From Sphagnum compactum (lineage: Eukaryota; Bryophyta; Sphagnopsida; Sphagnales), in NCBI GenBank assembly GCA_965153455.1, contig OZ234498.1, forward strand, positions 10,540,001-10,604,000: a DNA stretch of 64,000 nucleotides, written 5' to 3'. The translations under genes were made by a program, and so were the position numbers. Each line of letters starts with the position of its first letter. Positions within the stretch are counted from its first letter, which is position 1. Positions 1 to 10,911 of the stretch are shown here, piece after piece. Below the pieces are notes generated by a model. That model ran no database searches, had not been told where the DNA came from, and saw nothing but the letters and a program-made list of their open reading frames with translations.

Positions 1-1104
1 TTATCTTTAAGGATACACATGTTAGGAAAAGGAAAAACTACAACCAAGTCCATAAATTAGAACCAAGTAAAAACATCAATCGAACAAAAAAAGACTCATA
101 TAAGTACTTTTGAAAATAATTTTCAGATTTGATTATTCAAAAGTTTAAAAAAGTATTTTTCTTAACGTTTTTGTAATACAATTTTTATATGCATTTTTTT
201 TTCATCCATCAAATATTGAGTTTGTATAAGATATTCTGAATAAAACTCATATTGAAAATTGCATGTGTAGAATGTGAAGATAGTTCATACTACATTGTGT
301 GTGCACATTATCATGCACAAAATACATAGATATCTTCTTATTGAAGTTGAAAATCATAAACCAATTGCAATTTTGAATATAAATGGTTCTTATGGTATGT
401 TAATGACATGCCAAATCACCATATCATTAAAAAAAACTAAATTGGGAGACAAAAAGTGGGCCACTATAGAATACATCCACCCAATTACTAGCATTTATGA
501 CAATATCCACTTTCATAATTCCATATGTAAATCCATTCATTTTTTTCATTTTCTTCCATTTTTTCCCAAGAAAACATTGTTGAACATGTGCAAATGAAAA
601 TTGTTCAATCTTTTGATCCAAATGTTTAAAAAGTATTTTCAAAACATACACATAAATATATCTCTTTGAATTCATGAAATTAGAATGGCACAAAGTCCAT
701 GAAGGCAGATTTGACAATTTAGATGGGATGATATGTTGACATAAAATTTTCAAAATTACAAGACGAAATATATTTGTCAGAAATTTCTTGAGAAATATCA
801 ATATTGACAATCTCTAGAAAACTGAGCAATCAAAAGTTGAAGGTCCAAAAGTTTGCATCAATTACTTTTGGAGAATGCCTTATCATCATGAGTTAATGGC
901 ACAATCATACAAGCAAAACAAACTTAATTGAGCCCCTTCAAAATTATGCATAAATGCACATATATAGAGATTCCGCAAGTGTTTTAAGCACTAAATTATA
1001 CATCATGTGTACCATAAGTTATATATGTTTGGAAAAATCAGGTTGTGCGAAATTTATTTTGTGGAATCTAATTTTGACACAGTAAAACTCCTTATGATTC
1101 AGAC
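1..1104. other. AT-rich intergenic DNA, nothing recognised
   Basis: This stretch is strongly AT-rich. The short open frames on both strands lack codon bias, recognisable motifs and splice context. I see no gene, RNA or clear repeat structure. Confidence 0.5.
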
Positions 1105-1110
1105 CTTGGT

Positions 1111-1230
1111 GTCGTGGAATGGTCTCACCCTTGCCCATTATATTGGGAACTTTGTTCCGCCTCACTTTGACAAGCTCACCTGACACCCTTACCTATCACA
1201 ATGGGCAGGGGTTTAACTATTCCATAGTAC
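1111..1230. mobile_element. Small MITE-like hairpin element, copy 1
   Basis: The two ends are imperfect inverted repeats. The left end reads TGGAATGGTCTCACCCTTGC and the reverse complement of the right end reads TACTATGGAATAGTTAAACC followed by CCTGCCC. A related copy with the same ends lies at 13531-13640, and a left-end fragment lies at about 41845-41895. No coding capacity is present. The size (about 120 bp) and terminal inverted repeats suggest a non-autonomous DNA transposon; the superfamily is not determined. Confidence 0.55.
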
Positions 1231-1240
1231 ATAATGATTT

Positions 1241-3376
1241 TCAGATTTGCATTTTGTAGTAATAACTTGAACCAAATTTGTTAGAAACGAATGAATCAAT
1301 GCTTAGAATGTGACTTTGAAATTTTTTTGAGGGAACGAATATATCATCACCACACATAGTTGACGTTGATATTTATCCCATATTAAAAATCTGATTCTGA
1401 TTTGAACTTAAATCATTGATGCGGGTTTAGAGTTGAGAATTTGAGCAATGAAACCTGTGTTCATATTTGGCAAGATTCATATTTTCATATGCTTTGCTTT
1501 GGGTTCTGCACAATCTACCAAAATCAAACCTAAATTAGACATTACAAGGTACAACACGCCCTTCCATCATAGGACAGTGACCTTCTAAAATAGTGGACCA
1601 ACAATCTCTTTCAAACTTGCTAGCCCTTCAATTCCTTTGCATGGACAATTGACATAGTCAAATTTGCATGTGGTGAGTCTTATATTTTGTAGTTCAGAAT
1701 TATTATAAAGTTGGGCATCAAAGATCTGTAGTCAAATTGCGATCCCCTCGTGTAAGTGAATGGCAAGTCCTCTGGAGGCAATTAGTGGTGTTTTTGTTTT
1801 AACCACTTTTCAAAAAACTTGTTGTCAAGCATTACTAAGTCTGTTTTTGGGATGATCTCAATTGTTGCTACATCAGAAAACAGAGAAAGAAAACATTTGA
1901 CCTGGTGTCGTAGACACAAATGAAGTATTTTGTAATCCTTGCCTATACGCATGGCTCGATAATATGCACACCCATTTAAGCAAACAATATAGTTCTGGTT
2001 GTTCAGGCTTCAACAATATTGTTTCACCAGTGAATCTAGCACATAAATAATGCAATGCCAATAACTGAGGTACCCACTAATGTTGGGCAGATATCCAAAA
2101 CAACCCAAATACTTAACTCAAGATATCATCACTTTTGACATTTGTTGGATATCATAAATTGTGATCATGCTACTTCTTCCCTTTGCATTGCTACTTCTTG
2201 CCTTCACACTATTGCTATGCCCTCCCGTCATGTTATTAGAATTTGTACTTTCCTCTCTTTTTCAGATTTTGTAGGTTTGGCACTTGTGTTTGGTGACAAT
2301 GGACAACATTTTTTAAAAGTAAGTTTGTTATTTTATTTTTTGTTTTTAAATTTTTTGTGCTATTTTCTGGTTTTATCTTTGATTATTTTTTATGTTGATT
2401 TGTGTAGGTTTTTTTACAAGATAGCTATTGCATTAGAATTATATTTTGCACATCTCTTTGTTTTTGTTATGGAAAGAGAGTTTGATTCTTGCTTGTAAAT
2501 GTTTGCATTAGTTTTTTTTAGCCATGCATATTAACAATACATTTCATATTTCACCTCAAACCCTAGATCAAGACCTTTGTTTGTAAGACATTTTGTTTGC
2601 TCAAGTTTCTCCATCTTTGACTTTATTGAACATCATATGATAAATGGAAAAATTTAGTGGAAATGAAAACACATTAATCCATAATGAAGAGTATGAAATA
2701 TTCCTAAATAAGGTCAAATGTGAAGATGAAATAATGGAAGATACTTAAGAAAACTCAAGTTTGCAAACTAAAGACAATAGAGTCTCAAAATTAAAATGAC
2801 AAAAAAAAATTAAGAAATTCTGGATTTATTGTATTCCTAAAAGAAACAATTGAAAACGTATAATAGGAGTGCTTTATGTTGGTCATTTTTTTGTGTGAAT
2901 GACAATGGAAAAGTGACACTTGATGCACCTCAAATCATGCATTGTATGTTGTGTTATTCCAATTATAATTTTTTTAAAACCCAAGAACAAAATTAAGAAA
3001 GGGTTTAATATTTTATTATAAGACAAGTGAAATAAAATGTTCGAGAAAACATATAGTAGATGCAAATCATTCTAAAAATTTATTTTTTTTGGAGGAGGAA
3101 ATGAACTTTACAATAAGAGGAAGTTTGGAAAGATAGATTGTTAAAAAAGATCAAAGTGTGATTCCATCATTGTTAATTTTGATCTATGGATGTCCAAAGG
3201 TGTTCATCAAATGTTTGCCTCGATCATAATTTTTTTGGGATCTAATTAAAAGCCAAAACATGTTACTTTTAGTTTATTTGAGGTTTCTAAAACAACATAT
3301 TAGAAAAAAATTGATTAATCCTTTGGATAAATATGGTTTGAGAAATAAGATTATAACATATGTTAAATATGAAGGT
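1241..3376. other. Intergenic DNA, nothing recognised
   Basis: AT-rich DNA containing only short open frames without motifs. An open frame at 2142-2498 (+) is rich in Phe and Leu because of T-rich sequence and does not look like a real protein. Confidence 0.45.
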
Positions 3377-3379
3377 TCA

Positions 3380-3860
3380 AATTTGAACACAATGACAAGT
3401 GCTCTCATGTTTGTGAAGCTCTAAGTTTGGAGGAGAACTTTCAAAAAACATGTTTTGGGCATGTTTTTTCAAAGCTTCCCAATATGTCATTATTGATGAG
3501 AAAGTTTTTAAAGGCTTCAAATATGTTTCCATCAAATTTGCCCATGCAAATTTACAAAAATGCATCACTTGACCAAAGAAATTTGATGAAGGTCAATATG
3601 AATGGAAGAAGGCTTGTATTGAAGTTAGTTTAAAGCCAAGAAAATTGAATGCTCTAATGAAAATTAGGTCAATTTTGTTTTTAGACATTGTGTTTTTTGT
3701 TTTTGTTTGTGTAAAAAAAATTGTTTGTGAAATTTGCATATTGTTATGTTCATATTTGATTTGTTCATGTAGGTTGCAAATAAGATCATATTATTCCAAG
3801 AAGCATTGCAATTTAGGGCGACAATTGTTTTACATTACAATCACCAAACATCAATGAGGA
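3380..3860 (+). pseudogene. Unrecognised coding-like remnant
   Basis: Overlapping frames on the plus strand include a protein-like run near 3600-3640 (EGQYEWKKACIEVSLKPRKL) that continues into a frame from 3645. The look is of decayed transposon coding sequence lying just upstream of the hAT-like fragment at 3985-4440. I cannot name a family from sequence alone. It may be part of the same element. Confidence 0.25.
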
Positions 3861-3984
3861 TTAATGGTTGTGTGCCCTCAATTATAACTTGGGAAGTCAC
3901 TCAAACTGTTGTTGTTTTTTTTGTTTTTTTTCTGGTTGTGAATGCTTGTGTGCTTAATTGATCCCATGAGCATGGGTTATTTTT

Positions 3985-4440
3985 TGATGTTTTGCATGTA
4001 ACAATTACCATGACTTTGAAACTAAAAGAAGAATTTGAAATACCACCTTTTATGGCCAACTTGATGAAAGATGATATGGCTCTAGCTTTGAAGTTATCTA
4101 TACTTGCTTTCAACATTAGAAAACAAGTATGTAGTGTTTTAAATTGTTTTCTTTCATTCCTAATGAAATATGAAAAAAGAAAACCCATAACATGTTATCC
4201 CTAATGTTAGATTCAAGATTTTAAAATCTTAAATTGGTTTGTTCTTTTATTGGTTGAAAACAAGTTATTCGAAATCTAGAACTATGGTGGATTAGTTGAA
4301 TGATAAAGATGAGTGTTTTTTACATTTTTGAGATAATTGTTGGGACCATTCAACTAGCCAAGGAGTTGGTGAATAAGGAATTGCATATGTTTTGAAGGTA
4401 CCAAGTTATTGCAAAGGACATGAAATGTCCTCTACCGCGG
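3985..4440 (+). pseudogene. hAT-like transposase fragment, decayed
   Basis: A 70-residue open frame (3992-4204) ends in FLSFLMKYEKRKPITCYP. Across a stop it continues with IQDFKILNWFVLLLVENKLF. That order resembles the conserved stretch of plant hAT-derived transposase proteins in which a K-K-A-HNML block is followed by L-D-P-RFK-LRLVSS and a G-R-E segment. Several stops interrupt the frame and neither terminal inverted repeats nor a dimerisation domain are seen. Assignment to hAT is by motif memory and is tentative. Confidence 0.4.
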
Positions 4441-5660
4441 TTGGGAAAATGTTCATGAGTTTGGAAAAGTGAGATCTAGATTTTTATTTTTTAAAGGAAT
4501 TTGATATCCTTGATGGATATTAAATAGAATGACATTAAAAACTAATTTAAGATCCAATCTGATTCTTTAAAAACATTTTAAAAACCAAAGCCAACGATTA
4601 TAAAAGAATGATATCCACCCAACATTGATACCCACCCTCTTCAAAAGGGCTATTAGGCCAAGCCAAAAATGGTGATGAACAAATTTAGGAATAAGAATGT
4701 TGATGCCCTGGATGAGAGGCCTCAACATGAACCAATGTCTAACATGAATGTCACCAGCAGAAGAACTGCATATCTGCACTAGATACTTAGACAAGTTGTT
4801 GCCATGTTGTTGACATTGAAACAATCTGTTTGTGTGTGCATTCAGAACATCAACTACCTAAATCCATCAAAACTTGGGGATTACAGTGGAGAGAGACTCC
4901 AGATCTCCTCCCAATTATTGTTTCCAGGGAGCTTCACAACCATGGTACCTACATGATCGGGTTGTTTGAGCCAACTAACTGCAGGCAGGCCGTCCACACC
5001 ACTTGTTATTACTTTTGTCATTATGCTCGCTTCTTCATGACCAATCCACAACCAATCCCGAGGTGTGACAATATCTCCAAATCAGATCTGAATCCTGGAC
5101 TGTGTACATCCATACACTCTAGACCCAATTCACTACATTTGATTAGTTTAATAACTTGCTTCTTGCTTGGCTCCTTCACTCTTTTGTCTGAACATAGGAA
5201 GCAACAACTGTTATAAACTCCTCCTCTTGTGTGCCAACTGAGTTTGGAGTCAAAGTTTTGAAGCTTTTTAGTCTTATGAAACAAGACTCACTCTACTACA
5301 CTTTAGGTCCAACAAATTTGTGTTGAAATTCAGGATTCTAAATACCCAAAAAGAAATTTGCGAGAGAGATCATAGTACCGTATGATTTGCTGGTATTATA
5401 AGCTCAAATCCAATTTGTAAACCCACGCTTCATACTTCAAGAAGTCTGTAAAGCTCTTGGGGGCTTTTAGAGCTTAAGATTCTGTAGGGGTTTAGGTCTA
5501 CAAGGAGGAAGAGCAGTGTTTTTGTTTTTCCAATTTTGTAATGTTGCCAAAGCAGTGCCATTCATTCAGTAGAAAATTTAGCTGAATTTGGCTTAGAATT
5601 GGTTGTACCTATTTTTATTTGGAACTCCTTTGCAATAGATGTAACCCCTGAAAGTGTAGA
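4441..5660. other. Intergenic DNA with two unassigned open frames
   Basis: Open frames at 4830-5216 (+, 128 codons) and 5021-5284 (-) overlap each other. Neither shows a recognisable domain. Base composition here is less AT-rich than the flanks, so old transposon or gene-fragment sequence is possible, but I cannot support a call. Confidence 0.35.
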
Positions 5661-5775
5661 GTAATGCCCAAGGGTTGGGGGGTTCTCAAAATAACGGGCC
5701 CTCAAGATTGGAGGCCGAGGGTTCATTATTTTGGTGAACGACCCAGCCTGAGGGTGTTGCGCAGCGTAATGCCCA
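5661..5775. mobile_element. Palindromic mini-element flanked by 10-bp direct repeats
   Basis: The decamer GTAATGCCCA occurs at 5661-5670 and again at 5766-5775. It flanks a 95-bp imperfect palindrome: GGTTCTCAAAATAACGGGCC on the left pairs with the strand opposite GAGGGTTCATTATTTTGGTG on the right. Outer AGGGTTGGG / CCCAGCCT segments also pair. A direct repeat of 9-11 bp around a hairpin is what a Mutator-type MITE leaves (established for that superfamily); here it is inferred from one copy. Confidence 0.5.
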
Positions 5776-7340
5776 CCCAATGAAGTTGCAAAGTTCTGGA
5801 TGAAATGATGATGATGATTTCATGAGATGTGTGACAATAGATCAAAACACTTGATGATAAAACAAAATTGGCAATGACATAACAACTTTAAATCTAATTA
5901 GGTGTCTACTTCCAACCTTAACATCTCAGAGGAGATTAATTGCAAATGACTTTTTGTATGGAAAAAATTAGATGCTAAAAAACTTAATATTTCATCACTT
6001 TTTAGATCCATTTGTCTAAAGTGGAGCCTACCTAGAGAAGTTATCAAATAGGTTTTGGACAACTAATGGAATCTAATAGAGAAATCTTTAAAGTCACATG
6101 CAAGGTGTCTTTGGGTATGCTTTTGCCCTCTCATGTTGAGTTTTTATATATCCTTAAGTCACCCATGTAAGGGACCAATATTCAAAACTCAGCACACAAT
6201 GACAACTTTTTCTCTTGCAACCCTTTCCCATAAACCCAAAATCAAGAAACTTCTTTCTTGCAATGCTTCCCCCCAACACACAAAAATTCAACAAAGACTA
6301 GAACTAGAAACATGCACATGTACTTCTACCCTCATACACACAAAATCTTAACACACACACACACACACAACCGCGCATGTGCACATGCAAAACAAGGAAA
6401 AAAAAGGTGAGAAAAAATCCTCATTGTTGTTGTTGTTCTCCCACCTTCAAATCAACAAAGACCCAAAACAAATAATGAGAAAATATTGCACATGGCAAAG
6501 TGGCAAGAATGCTTGCAAAGGATAACTCGAGTCTCTACTTGGAAAATGAGAAGACAAGAAGATTAAGTGTGAAAACACAAGACCAATTGGATCAAACTTT
6601 GACAAGCAATAATTTGAGAGACTTTCCAAGTTCAACTTCCATAGTTTACAATTGTGTTTTGGCCAAACTCAAGATAAGAACCCCCTAACCACTTACTCTA
6701 TGGAGAACTCTAATGTCTTTGTTATGCTGAATTTTTTAACAAGTTTATTTGCACACTTGAAAGATGAAAACAAAAAACTTTTGACTTGGGTTATGCTAAA
6801 TTTTCAAGATTTTATTTGCACACTTTGAAAGATGAGAAATTAATAATGATTTGAGAAAAATAACATCAAAATGGGGCATGATTTTGAGGACCTCTTCCCA
6901 ACAACATGGGTATAATAATGGCCATCTTTCTCAGAAGAAGAGTTGTTATATGTTGCAGTGATGCACCTTGAAGGTTTGAGAGTGAGGGATCATTTTGGAC
7001 TCCCAATGGAGATTTGGTGTATCAAACCCCCCTGCCCCCCTGCCTTGCTTGGTCACAGGCACATAGCCCAACATGGGTACCTTTGTATTACCAGGAATTT
7101 GTGAGACACAGCTGCTGCCATGTTCAACTACTCTTGACAAAATTACTTGGCACATAATCTACCTTTATTTTTTTAACTGGTGAAAAAGGGAAATAAAAAA
7201 TTAAAAGAAATGGTTTTGAAGGTTTTCTGTCCCAAGAAGTGAAGGGGGGAAAAAAAAGAGTAAAACTCGAAAGATTTGTATATTTGGTTTTCTTTGTGTA
7301 ACCAAACATATAGAAGGATGATCAAAGATTTGTACTCGGC
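5776..7340. other. Intergenic DNA with a short (CA)n run
   Basis: No gene is recognised. A dinucleotide (AC)n microsatellite of about ten units lies at 6352-6370. Short open frames at 6133-6351 and 6500-6688 (+) have no motifs. Confidence 0.4.
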
Positions 7341-7344
7341 TATT

Positions 7345-7405
7345 TCTGGTTTATAGCCAGATTTGGCTAAATCCTCCTATGAATGATGGCCCCTTTGGCT
7401 ACAAA
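7345..7405 (+). repeat. Dispersed AGCCAAATTTGGCT repeat, copy 1
   Basis: The sequence GTTTATAGCCAGATTTGGCT is followed by AAATCC, then TATGAATGATGGCCCC and TTTGGCTAC. Diverged copies with the same order of blocks occur at about 29483-29545 (-), 49741-49811 (-) and 54731-54792 (+). The core is a near-palindrome. The identity of the parent element is unknown. Confidence 0.55.
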
Positions 7406-7727
7406 CAAAAATTACTAAAAAAAAACAGTAACATGATCTCAGTACAAACATGAGTAATAAGTTAATACAGGAATTTCCTGATGCCAAGCTACTCTTAACT
7501 AGAGACATTTTTACTTTATTTTTTGTTTTTTCCCCAATTTTGTAATGTGGCACTCGCAAGCATCAAAAGAAAACTTAACCCAAAAAATTATTAAAAATAC
7601 ATGAAAGAAAAAAAAATTAAAGCATCCTTTATATATGCTCAGGTACCTACTAGCTATGGAACCTGATGTAAAAAAAAATCTGGAAATTTTATTTATAAAT
7701 TATTTTGGCATTTGGTAATTAGAAACC

Positions 7728-7757
7728 TCAAAAAAAAAAAAAAAAAAAAAAAAAAAA
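7728..7757 (+). repeat. Poly(A) tract of about 30 bases
   Basis: An almost uninterrupted run of A sits between AT-rich sequence on the left and more GC-rich sequence on the right. It could be the tail of a retrotransposed copy lying to the left, or simple slippage. No target duplication was identified. Confidence 0.5.
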
Positions 7758-8398
7758 CAACTGACATATATCCACAGTTTGGGAAACCTGTTTTCAGAGG
7801 TCTGGCTGAAAGATGCCACCCGGCCTTTTTGGGGCAGTGGGCAGCCCAGGGGAGGGCTTGGGTGACGTTGGCAAGGACTGTCAGTGCATTCAGGAGGTGT
7901 CATTTCCCATATTCAGTTATTCCATTCAGTTGGGGAGATGTATGTAGCCAGAGTTGTTAAGAATGGTGTTTGGACCCTAGTTTTACCCTCTAAACCCTGT
8001 TTTTTCATCCCCAATTTGAGTGTATCTGGAAAGTGAGCAAGACTTGCATGCTTTCAGGTCAGTACACTACAATTGGATATTGTTTCATGAAACTGGGTAT
8101 CAATTCAGAAGACTTTTGCAGGATATCTTATTTGGACGAGGCTTTGATTTAATGAAAAATATGAACAGCACAGTCGAGGCGCACGTACTTACTTAAAAGG
8201 CAAATCCAAAACATGAGGTGAAACTCCTCTGAGCAGCAGCAAGCAATTGAGGTGAGAAAAAAAAAAAAAACTAGTTTGGTCCCCTGTTTCTTTTCCTTGT
8301 GTTATTGTTTCCATCCTGACTTCTGATTTTATCCTCAATTTCAGTGAAACTGGGGCGCTATTTTGCTTCGGGTACAATATGGAATTTCTCCATACTTG

Positions 8399-8715
8399 GA
8401 GCAGCTCCACCCATCTTTCATTTGAGCCTCTCTAACAATATTTTATCGCATCTAACATGATAATAATATCTTAATTGTTTCTCAATCGTCACCCCCGTAA
8501 ATATGAAAAATGGGACATATAATAGTGAGAGATTGTTTAAATGCAACCACTTTGGCCAATCAAGAGCAAGCACTTTGGTGTTAAGTGCAATTTATGAGCA
8601 GTTGATCTTGTGCACATTTACTTACATTTAAGACCTATTCACTGGAAAATAGTTGTATTTCATCCAAAAACTTAAGTGTGTAAAGACAATTTTACTATTG
8701 CTGATGGAGCTGCTC
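8399..8715. mobile_element. PIF/Harbinger-like MITE, member 1
   Basis: The left end GAGCAGCTCCACCCATC matches the reverse complement of the right end, GAGCAGCTCCATC. The element is flanked by TTG on the left and TTA on the right, close to the TTA target duplication of PIF/Harbinger elements. Length is 317 bp, with no coding capacity. The GGCCAATCAAGAG-type internal block resembles the larger members at 42529-42876 and 55053-55403. Confidence 0.6.
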
Positions 8716-9008
8716 TTATAATTTAAGCTCGACCTCAATCAACTTGAGATAACCTGAGATTGAGATAATTATGATTTTCATACATTCAACACCATATAAC
8801 AGCAACAAATCTGCAAGCTTAGTAAATAAGACCTTCCTACAACTCTCAAGAACACAGAAAAGAAACCCAAAAACTGGTGGAGCATAAAATTTCAACAACA
8901 GCCCGCCCCCCAGTCAATCCCATGTTTGGCGACCGTCAAGAGCAAGTTGTATGAAACATGACAACCCGACATTTTGCAGATAGATCAAGCAATAAACCTC
9001 CAATCCAT

Positions 9009-9009
<1 letters not shown>

Positions 9010-9052
<43 letters not shown>
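9010..9052 (+). repeat. (CT)n microsatellite
   Basis: An uninterrupted CT dinucleotide run of about 20 units. Open frames crossing it are composition artefacts (poly Ser-Leu or Arg-Glu). Confidence 0.9.
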
Positions 9053-9361
9053 AGAAAGTATTTGGTATCTTGAATTTGCTGACACAGAGCAGATTGATGA
9101 ACAGAGTAAGGTCTCTCTGCAAGTCAATCATGCTGCAAATCTGGGGAGTTATATCATCATCATCATCAAGCCAGGCCCCTGGAGCTCCAAGTCTTTACTT
9201 ACAATTTCCTGATTGGGCTATCATCTACAGTACCCAAATGACAATAATACATACAGTCAAGTCAAGGCAAAATCTAATCCCAAAAGCAAATCCATCACAA
9301 AGTGTAGATTGGAAAGACAATAACACCTTCAAACTAGAATTGCTCTAAGAAGTGTTGTAAA

Positions 9362-9640
9362 AAGTAATTTGATTATGGCCCATTGGGAGAACCCGGGCAA
9401 GGGAATTCCTCTTCGGGTGGCCAGAAGCCAGGGTCTGCTGCCATTATCTGACATCTTGACACTGGGGGGAGAGATTCTGCCACATCATTAGGAACTTGGT
9501 AGACTATTTGTGCAACCTCATGATGTTCTTCTGTATGTGTACTGGTCACATGCCTTTGAAAGAGCAGTTGATCCTGAAAAACTTGGGGTGAAGTGCCAAA
9601 TATCTCCTCAAAAAAGAACAGACAATAAAATCACCTATGC
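9362..9640 (+). repeat. Dispersed repeat R, copy 1
   Basis: This segment shares several blocks in order with 52524-52800: a CATCATTAGGAAC-like block, GTAGACTATTTG, CCTTTGAAAGAGCAGTTGA and AACTTGGGGTGAAG. A shorter match lies at about 41759-41842. No strong open frame, poly(A) or terminal repeat is seen, so the class is unknown. Confidence 0.5.
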
Positions 9641-9792
9641 ATGGTTTTTTTCTGAAACTACTACCACCCCATTCTCATCAAAACCAAACGAGAAAAGAAA
9701 GATGGACAAAAACAAATTTGTTCAATCTACCTTTTGCGAGTTAGATGATCAAGCTGGCTATTGAATCGAAGATGTTAAGAGTAAAATAAATG

Positions 9793-10290
9793 TTTGGGAT
9801 TGTTGAGCTTTTGAGTCTACACAATTGGGTAGAATAATGTTGGATTTGTTTAGCATTTTGAGTCTATAAAGATTTGGATACAATAACGTTGGGATTGTTG
9901 AGCCTTTTTGAGTGTATAAAAAAATTGGGTAGAATAATAATGCTGGGATTTTTTAGCTTCTAAGTCTATAGAAAGTCAGAATAATGTATCTTGGAATTTG
10001 TTGGTCTTTTGAGAAGACTATATAAAAAATGGGTAGAATCATTTTATGTTGGGATTTGCTGAGCTTGTAAGGATACTACCAATAAAAACTGGGTATAATA
10101 ATTTAGGTTGTGATTTGTTGAGCTTTTTGAGGATTACTCCCTAAAAAAATCAGGTAGAATAAATCATTTATGTTGGATATTAGTTGAGGTTTTGAGGAAC
10201 TCATCTTCAAAAAAATTTGGGTAGATTAGATTTATGTTGTGATTTGTTGAGCTTTAAAGGAGTCAATAAAATTGGCACAATAATATTAAT
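9793..10290 (+). repeat. Degenerate minisatellite, about nine units of 52-62 bp
   Basis: A repeating pattern of GGGATTGTTGAGCTTTTGAG, then TCTATA, an A-run and TTGGGTAGAATAATGTT recurs about nine times with substitutions and small indels. It ends about 620 bp before the start codon of the phosphotransfer gene and so lies in its upstream region. It has no coding capacity. Confidence 0.8.
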
Positions 10291-10439
10291 ATTACTTACC
10301 CATCCTGTGTTAATTCTTAGCTAATTGCAATTTACATGTATGTGACACTAAGGCTGGTGTTGTTGGTGTAAAGCAAGCAAAGCAAAGCATATCAAGTGCA
10401 AAGCAAATCAAGCTGCAAGCAACAAATCAAAGGCTTGGC

Positions 10440-10911
10440 ACTTGTGTGTGTGTGTGTGTGTACATATAGTCAGTACACACAGGTCCAGTAATCTGTGACC
10501 CCTCTTTTTCTCTCCACAAGCGAAAGAGGATCATCCTCTCTCCAGACTGTGATCATCTTCATGGTAGTTTGGATTGTAGGAGTTCAGGAGTGTTGATGTT
10601 GTTGGCATTGTTGAATTGTTGTGGAGAAGGAGGGCTAGGATCCAGAGGATGTTGATGATGTTGATGATGTTGATGATTCTTTGAGCTTGTTTGGCTGTGA
10701 AAGAAAGCTGGATCAAGGAAGTTAAACTTGCTCTGAAAGATTTGCTAGAGAGAAAGACACAGCCATAGACACAGAGAGAGAGAGAGAGTGTGTGTGTGTG
10801 TGTGTGTGTTTGAATGCTCTGGTGGGTTTGGGGAGAGGAAGCAGTGAGAGAGGGAAGGAGGTCTTGCAATAGAGCGTGAAGGAGGAGCCTGGCCCTGGCA
10901 ACTCATCCAAC
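10440..10911 (+). promoter_or_regulatory. Upstream/leader region of the phosphotransfer gene with (TG)n and (GA)n-(TG)n runs
   Basis: A (TG)n run lies at about 10443-10461, followed by TACATATAG, a possible weak TATA-like site. A (GA)n run merges into (TG)n at about 10772-10810, roughly 100 bp before the start codon. GA/CT-rich leaders are common in plant genes. The transcription start is not visible from sequence, so the division between promoter and leader is inference. Confidence 0.45.

Noticed and set aside
8936-9348. Open frames crossing the CT run at 9010-9052
   Set aside because: They consist of repeat-encoded Ser-Leu or Arg-Glu strings and lack any other coding sign.
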